A stretch of DNA of 64,000 nt from WRGT01 sp942493035 (lineage in GTDB: Bacteria > Spirochaetota > UBA4802 > UBA5550): NCBI GenBank assembly GCA_942493035.1, contig OW818666.1, forward strand, positions 4,836,001-4,900,000, given 5' to 3'. Numbering within the stretch: position 1 is the first letter of the stretch; each line of letters starts with the position of its first letter. The notes below the pieces were generated by a model, which saw only the letters and a program-made list of their open reading frames with translations, made no database searches and had not been told where the DNA came from. Positions 60,012 to 64,000 of this stretch are shown piece after piece. Position numbers and translations under genes: made by a program.

Positions 60012-61109
60012 TCAGTTTTTAAGACTTAATTTGTAGTCACTTGGAGTTACGCCGGTTGACTTAAGGAATACCGCGTTGAATGAGGATTTGGAATTAAACC
60101 CGCTTGCCAGAGCAATTTCAAGAATGGTTTTATCCGGATTGTCTGCCATCTGCTTCATCGATTCTTTTACGCGGTAGGAGTTGAGCATAGTTCTGAAATT
60201 CATTTTTCTTTTTGAGTTGAGTATCTTCGACAGCTGGTGAGGGGTTATCATCAGAAGTGTACTCAGTTTCTGCAGAGTGAGCTCTTCATCTATAAATATT
60301 TTTTCCTCTTCCATAAGGTCATCCAGACGGTCCAGGACAACGTCGGAGTCGATACCGTTCAGCATGGATTTTTCGTATCTTATAATTTTTGCTTCTTTTA
60401 TTGCATTTTGTGAAAACTCCGGATACCGGAAGCAGAAGAAAAAGTACCATACTCCGGAAAAGGTCAGGAGGTAGATAGCAGTTATATTTAGTATATTGTT
60501 TCCTAAAACACTGGCCATGAGCATCATCACACTGAACACCAGAATTAATAACATATAATAAAGTACTATTTTCAGTTCTTTAAACGACTTGTGCGTATTT
60601 TTATTGAGAAGCGAATATATATTTTTAACAATGAGGATAAAGTAAAATATCATGTACAGGTTTGAAATAAAATCTATAGCTCTGATAAGCGGATTGAGGT
60701 TATATACCGGATATTTTGTAGGGAAATGAAGGTAGTGACGTACTAATTCTCCATCAACTATATTGCTTGTAATAATTGCACAGAGAACAATAACCGCTGG
60801 TATAAAGTGAAGCAGATATTTTAATTGAGATCTGGTTTTAATTCCAAGAACTGTTTTCATATAGAAATAGGAAAATGGACCTATGGCGAATGCAGCTGTC
60901 ATATCGGTGTATAAAAGCCAGGGTACATAAAGTATCAGGCCTGATTTAAAAGCCCATAATGTAAGGATTACATAAGAGAGGCAGAAATATAATCCGGCAA
61001 GATTATAGTTTATAAAATCTCTATTTTTATAGATTACCTGTATTGATGCAAATAGAAAGAGTATAACACCGCAGGAGAATTCACTATATTTTATTATGCT
61101 TTCAATCAT
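60012..61109 (-). CDS. Membrane-bound AraC-family regulator
   Basis: A 365-residue protein with seven N-terminal helices (about 10-230) and a C-terminal AraC DNA-binding domain (about 265-363). The latter has DEELTLQKLSTLLMITPHQL, NFRTMLNSYRVKESMKQM and ILEIALASGFNSKSSFNAVF (the second HTH). This 7TM-AraC architecture is typical of membrane-sensing regulators in Bacteroidetes and spirochaetes. A 22-bp palindrome about 100 bases upstream recurs ahead of the FN3/barrel gene at 62276, so both may be targets (inference). RBS weak. Confidence 0.85.
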   Translation of the reverse strand: MIESIIKYSEFSCGVILFLFASIQVIYKNRDFINYNLAGLYFCLSYVILTLWAFKSGLILYVPWLLYTDMTAAFAIGPFSYFYMKTVLGIKTRSQLKYLLHFIPAVIVLCAIITSNIVDGELVRHYLHFPTKYPVYNLNPLIRAIDFISNLYMIFYFILIVKNIYSLLNKNTHKSFKELKIVLYYMLLILVFSVMMLMASVLGNNILNITAIYLLTFSGVWYFFFCFRYPEFSQNAIKEAKIIRYEKSMLNGIDSDVVLDRLDDLMEEEKIFIDEELTLQKLSTLLMITPHQLSKILNSKRKMNFRTMLNSYRVKESMKQMADNPDKTILEIALASGFNSKSSFNAVFLKSTGVTPSDYKLSLKN

Positions 61110-61207
61110 TCAATAAACACTGGCCCATAGTTTAAGTTTTTTCTGTTTATACAGTATGCCATATTCCATACAAACGAATAAAAAATAAATAAAAAAAATG
61201 TAAAATA

Positions 61208-61229
61208 GTCCAAATTTATAAATCTGGAC
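61208..61229. promoter_or_regulatory. 22-bp palindrome upstream of the AraC gene
   Basis: GTCCA-A-ATTTATAAAT-C-TGGAC. The right 18 bases (TTTATAAATCTGGACGAC) recur exactly at 62168-62185. Possible operator. Confidence 0.55.
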
Positions 61230-61268
61230 GACTGAATTATTATGGGGATGGTAGAGATAAAAGAAAAT

Positions 61269-61509
61269 ATATTTCCCCGGCGTTTTAGGCGGCGGGGATA
61301 ATAAAGCTTTTTTAGGGCAGTTCTATTAATTCACTCTTTACAGGGTTTAAGGCCAGCGTTTTTTCGACTTCCTGTCGGTGCTGGCAGACGAACGTCGTAT
61401 TCGCTCGTGCAGTAGCCTCTTTATAAGCCCCGCAGGGCTCCCTGCGGTCCCGGACACGGAGTTTTTGGGGTTGCTCTTTAGAAAAGTTAAGTAATAAATA
61501 CTGAAAATA
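61269..61509. repeat. Family-2 repeat split by a 161-bp insertion
   Basis: The left part TCCCCGGCG-TTTTAGG-CGGCGGGGATAATAAAGC with its T-run ends at 61314. The right part CTTTAGAAAAGTTAAG then TAATAAATACTGAAAAT resumes at 61476. Intact copies have these directly joined. Confidence 0.75.
61315..61475. mobile_element. 161-bp insertion inside a family-2 repeat
   Basis: No ORF of note. It contains GCGTTTTTTCGACTTCCTGT, CGGTGCTGGC, GAACGTCGTATTCGCTC and the stem AGCCCCGCAGGGCT, CCCTGCGGTCCCGG. The first motifs resemble the sequence at 30628-30677 between the two insertion sequences. Probably a small non-autonomous repeat. No clear terminal repeats or target duplication seen. Confidence 0.5.
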
Positions 61510-61549
61510 AATCATGATAAATATAAATAGAAATGAATGGAGACTCAAA

Positions 61550-61993
61550 ATGAGTCAGATAAAAAAAATATCAGCAAACACTGCAAACATGATATGTGTC
61601 CTTGCTGTACTGTGGGCATTCTTTACAGGGTGCGGTGCATCTGATTCTACCGGTAATCCGACAGGTGCGGCTAAGCCGGTTGAGACTATTCAGAAGAGTG
61701 CACCTGCGGCGCAGGATCTTATGAATAAACTGACCGGTAAATGGAAAAATGAAAATGGGGATTATCTGGTTGTTACGGGTGATTCAATTACATATTACAA
61801 TTCTACCGGCACCGCCGGGGTGGGGAATGAGGAATATAAACTTAAAGGTCTTGAAAGCGCTCTGCCTAATGCAATCAGGCTTGAGCTTGGCCGTCTTGGA
61901 ATGATAGGTGAAGCTGTTGCTGCTTTTAATGGAGATAATTCGTTAACCTTTGGTATTATTGGAGAAATGCCTGTTAAGCTTGCGCGGGAGTAA
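61550..61993 (+). CDS. Small lipoprotein of unknown function
   Basis: About 147 residues. I start at 61550 (MSQIKKIS), with GGAG 8-9 bases upstream; an in-frame ATG at 61514 has no RBS. The signal peptide ends in lipobox FFTGC. The mature part holds LTGKWKNENGDYLVVTGDSI, which resembles lipocalin/META-like small beta barrels, and ends in a strand (LTFGIIGEMPVKLARE). Not recognised further. Monocistronic. Confidence 0.75.
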   Translation: MSQIKKISANTANMICVLAVLWAFFTGCGASDSTGNPTGAAKPVETIQKSAPAAQDLMNKLTGKWKNENGDYLVVTGDSITYYNSTGTAGVGNEEYKLKGLESALPNAIRLELGRLGMIGEAVAAFNGDNSLTFGIIGEMPVKLARE

Positions 61994-62160
61994 TTTTTAC
62001 ATAGTCTGAATTAAGATTTATAGGATTTAATGATTATAGGATGGAGAGGTGGTAAATTTAATAATCTTATAATCCTCTAATCATGCGAATCCCAATTCTG
62101 ACATCCTTTTATACATGCTTCAATCAAAATCTCCCCTTTATTAAAAAAAAATAAAAAAAC

Positions 62161-62182
62161 GTCTAACTTTATAAATCTGGAC
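62161..62182. promoter_or_regulatory. 22-bp palindrome upstream of the FN3/barrel gene
   Basis: GTCTA-A-CTTTATAAAT-C-TGGAC, an imperfect second copy of the 61208 palindrome, about 93 bases before the start at 62276. Confidence 0.5.
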
Positions 62183-62275
62183 GACCTTCCGGTCAGGAAA
62201 TGATACAGAATAATATCTGTTTTTTATGATCACCAAACCGGTGGTTTATATATAATATTTTAAGAGGGAATTCTC

Positions 62276-63688
62276 ATGAAGTACTTTCGGGCTGTAATGG
62301 TTTTGTTTTTGATAATGATAAGCTTTTCCTCAATGGTAAATGCTGAATATATTTTTAAAAAAGATGGTTCAATAATCAAAGGGACAATTGTCGCCGATGA
62401 TCCGGTTAATATATCATTAAAAAAAGAAAACGGCAGTATTGAACAGATTAGCCGTAAAGATATTATGAGGACAATTTATACCGATCTCTATCTGGGGAAG
62501 GTGTATGCCAGACTAACATCCGGTGAGGTTGTGGAAGGTGTCCAGGTGGATGAAGACAGGGACAATTATTTTTTCCGCAAAGATGTAGCCAAACCGGAGG
62601 AGTTTGCAATTCCGCGCAGAAAAGTCATGTTCATTGCCAGAACGAATCCCACTGACCTTAAGGGTGATGCTTCGACTGAAGTGATAAATATGACATGGAG
62701 CCCGCCGTTTAAACCGGCGAAATTCTACAAAGTATATATCCGCGATGTAAAGGAGAAAGAGGAGAAATTCCGTGTAGCCGGAGAAACAGATGATCTTGAA
62801 TATACTCTGAAAAATCTTCAGAAAAGCTGGAGTTACGAGATATACGCAACGGCAATATCTGAAACCGGAGAGGAGTCTCTCCCGAGTGAGAAGATTATAG
62901 TAAACACACTCCCCGAGCCTGCGGAGAAGTTTAATATAGGTGAAAAATTATCCGAAGACGGAAAGAGTGTAACTCTTACTTTTTCATGGAAGAATGTTTC
63001 TGATCCTCTAAGCCGTGTAAAATCTTATACAATATATGAAGCCGAAGGAAATGAGAAAAAGAAGAAAGGGACATCTGCCGGTAGTGAATTTGTTATAAAA
63101 GATTTTCCTGCCGAGGGGAGACACTGGTTTGAACTGGTTGCTGTAAACGATCTCTCTACTGAATCTGTTCCCTTGAGGGCGGTGTATGACGCGGGATATA
63201 AGATTTATATAAGAGGTATGGGGACATATATTTATCCCATGGGTACAATGCTTGAGCTTACTTCTTACGGTTACGGCGGTCTGCTTGACATTGGAGCATC
63301 TGTGAAGAAGTACAGCCTTGGGATTGAGACGGGCTATCTTATGTTCAGTTGCGAAAGTGATATCGAAAGTATGGTAATGATCCCTCTATTGATTGAATTT
63401 GATTACCGTATGGCGTTCTTTGATAATTTTCTTTTCAGACCTCTGATCAAGGCCGGAGGGAGTTACGATATGATAGAATATATAATCCATGATAAGGATG
63501 ATCCTCTTGTTACGAGTATTACCAGTAAAAATAATTTTGATCCGATGATATCTGCCGGTGCTTATCTGGAGTGGGGTATTACTGAAAATATCAATGTTTT
63601 CTGCGGTGCCGAGTATTCTGTGCTATTTCAGAAGAGCGGCAGGATGACTTTTGCCGGCGGTTCTTTCGGTGCCGGAATAATTTTTTAA
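62276..63688 (+). CDS. Surface protein with FN3 domain(s) and C-terminal barrel
   Basis: A 470-residue protein. The signal peptide (about 1-23, ending MVNAEY) is followed by a small beta domain (about 24-125) with IFKKDGSIIKGTIVADD. Then come two FN3-like domains (about 130-215 and 220-310; VINMTWSPPFKPAKFYKVYI, LTFSWKNVSDPLSRVKSYTI). The C-terminal part (about 320-470) has amphipathic strands ending in Phe (GSFGAGIIF), an outer-membrane barrel signature. It is probably anchored in the outer membrane. RBS GAGGG 8 bases upstream. The next gene (63715) is a Big_2 lipoprotein, likely in the same operon. Confidence 0.8.
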   Translation: MKYFRAVMVLFLIMISFSSMVNAEYIFKKDGSIIKGTIVADDPVNISLKKENGSIEQISRKDIMRTIYTDLYLGKVYARLTSGEVVEGVQVDEDRDNYFFRKDVAKPEEFAIPRRKVMFIARTNPTDLKGDASTEVINMTWSPPFKPAKFYKVYIRDVKEKEEKFRVAGETDDLEYTLKNLQKSWSYEIYATAISETGEESLPSEKIIVNTLPEPAEKFNIGEKLSEDGKSVTLTFSWKNVSDPLSRVKSYTIYEAEGNEKKKKGTSAGSEFVIKDFPAEGRHWFELVAVNDLSTESVPLRAVYDAGYKIYIRGMGTYIYPMGTMLELTSYGYGGLLDIGASVKKYSLGIETGYLMFSCESDIESMVMIPLLIEFDYRMAFFDNFLFRPLIKAGGSYDMIEYIIHDKDDPLVTSITSKNNFDPMISAGAYLEWGITENINVFCGAEYSVLFQKSGRMTFAGGSFGAGIIF

Positions 63689-63714
63689 TTTGAGTTTTGA
63701 TTCAGGAGTCTGAT

Positions 63715-64000
63715 ATGAAACAACAGTTATATATAATTTTAACAGCAGCAGTTTTTTTTACAGGATGCGGCGATTCGTTTTACCAGGCGCAGAATTATCT
63801 TACAGGTCCTGTTGACGGAGTTGGATTGAAAAGCAGTACTACAATTGTCGAAGGGGGAGTTGAACAGCTCTTTGCTGTTGTAACTCCTTCTAAAACAGAA
63901 AATAAAAATGTAGCATGGACAAGCAGTGATAGTTCTGTTGCAGAAGTGGACAGTACCGGAACAGTGACCGGCCTTAAAGTCGGGAGCGCTGTAATTACTG
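63715..64000 (+). CDS. Lipoprotein with bacterial Ig-like (Big_2) domain, cut by window edge
   Basis: The first 95 codons. The ATG at 63715 has AGGAG 6-7 bases upstream. The signal peptide (MKQQLYIILTAAVFFTGC) ends in lipobox FTGC. The Big_2 domain begins near residue 33: GLKSSTTIVEGG, then NVAWTSSDSSVAEVDSTGTV and TGLKVGSAVIT. The frame is still open at the window end. It lies 26 bases after the FN3/barrel gene. Probably a surface adhesin-like or envelope lipoprotein. Confidence 0.85.
   Translation, partial: MKQQLYIILTAAVFFTGCGDSFYQAQNYLTGPVDGVGLKSSTTIVEGGVEQLFAVVTPSKTENKNVAWTSSDSSVAEVDSTGTVTGLKVGSAVIT

Larger units (their letters stand above)
61110..61549. other. Intergenic region with palindrome and split repeat
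   Basis: It contains the 22-bp palindrome (61208-61229) and a family-2 element (61269-61509) interrupted by a 161-bp insertion (61315-61475). A minus frame of 78 codons inside it is repeat-derived. Confidence 0.6.

Overview
The window is about 64 kb of a moderately AT-rich bacterial chromosome. It carries ordinary housekeeping genes, many signalling proteins, and many dispersed palindromic repeats. The gene content fits a free-living, anaerobic member of the Spirochaetota. The pointers are a 7TMR-DISM hybrid kinase, PEGA and FN3/barrel surface proteins, FecR and TPR proteins, several MCPs, a TIGR03960-type radical SAM protein and a GPH sugar symporter. This is inference from gene content; no 16S rRNA or other decisive marker is present.

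Layout. 1-1.1 kb: a cut membrane-sensor gene, a truncated YcxB-like ORF and an unidentified ncRNA-like unit. 1.4-5.2 kb: potABCD spermidine/putrescine ABC operon (minus strand). 5.8-8.8 kb: hybrid sensor kinase. 9.3-15.2 kb: dipeptide/oligopeptide ABC operon, with a palindrome or repeat in three of its four junctions. 15.2-19.4 kb: small hypothetical gene, FN3 lipoprotein, cysteine synthase, CPBP membrane protein, TetR regulator. 19.6-22.4 kb: GH1 beta-glucosidase and sugar symporter behind a perfect TetR-type operator. 22.4-29.1 kb: PilZ, hypothetical gene, carA, hisD, EAL phosphodiesterase, nadE. 29.1-32.3 kb: two insertion sequences, an IS110/IS1111-type element and an IS4/IS50-type element with exact ends. 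32.3-40.7 kb: metallo-beta-lactamase-fold hydrolases, glycosyltransferase plus PEGA pair, ABC ATPase, flavin-binding protein, gamma-carbonic anhydrase, STAS protein. 40.8-46.7 kb: c-type-haem MCP, rsmA, radical SAM/DUF2344 protein. 46.7-53.0 kb: TPR and FecR proteins, tRNA-Phe, pta, metF. 53.2-55.7 kb: large MCP. 55.9-57.9 kb: arsR-hgcA-hgcB. 58-64 kb: MBL hydrolase, XRE-cupin regulator, a 34-residue membrane protein, membrane AraC regulator and surface lipoproteins.

The most important locus is arsR-hgcA-hgcB. HgcA carries the diagnostic N-V-W-C-A-A-G-K cap-helix motif ahead of five membrane helices. HgcB is a two-cluster ferredoxin with the extra conserved cysteine and a C-terminal Cys-Cys pair. 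Together they are the known determinants of microbial mercury methylation. metF (methyl-tetrahydrofolate synthesis) lies 3 kb away.

The second theme is dispersed repeats. The clearest is an 89-bp palindromic element with about ten copies, four of them exactly 89 bp, and one copy between hgcA and hgcB. At least three further families occur, and one copy has been split by a 161-bp insertion. The IS110-type element has a stem-loop downstream of its transposase that could be a bridge/seek RNA.
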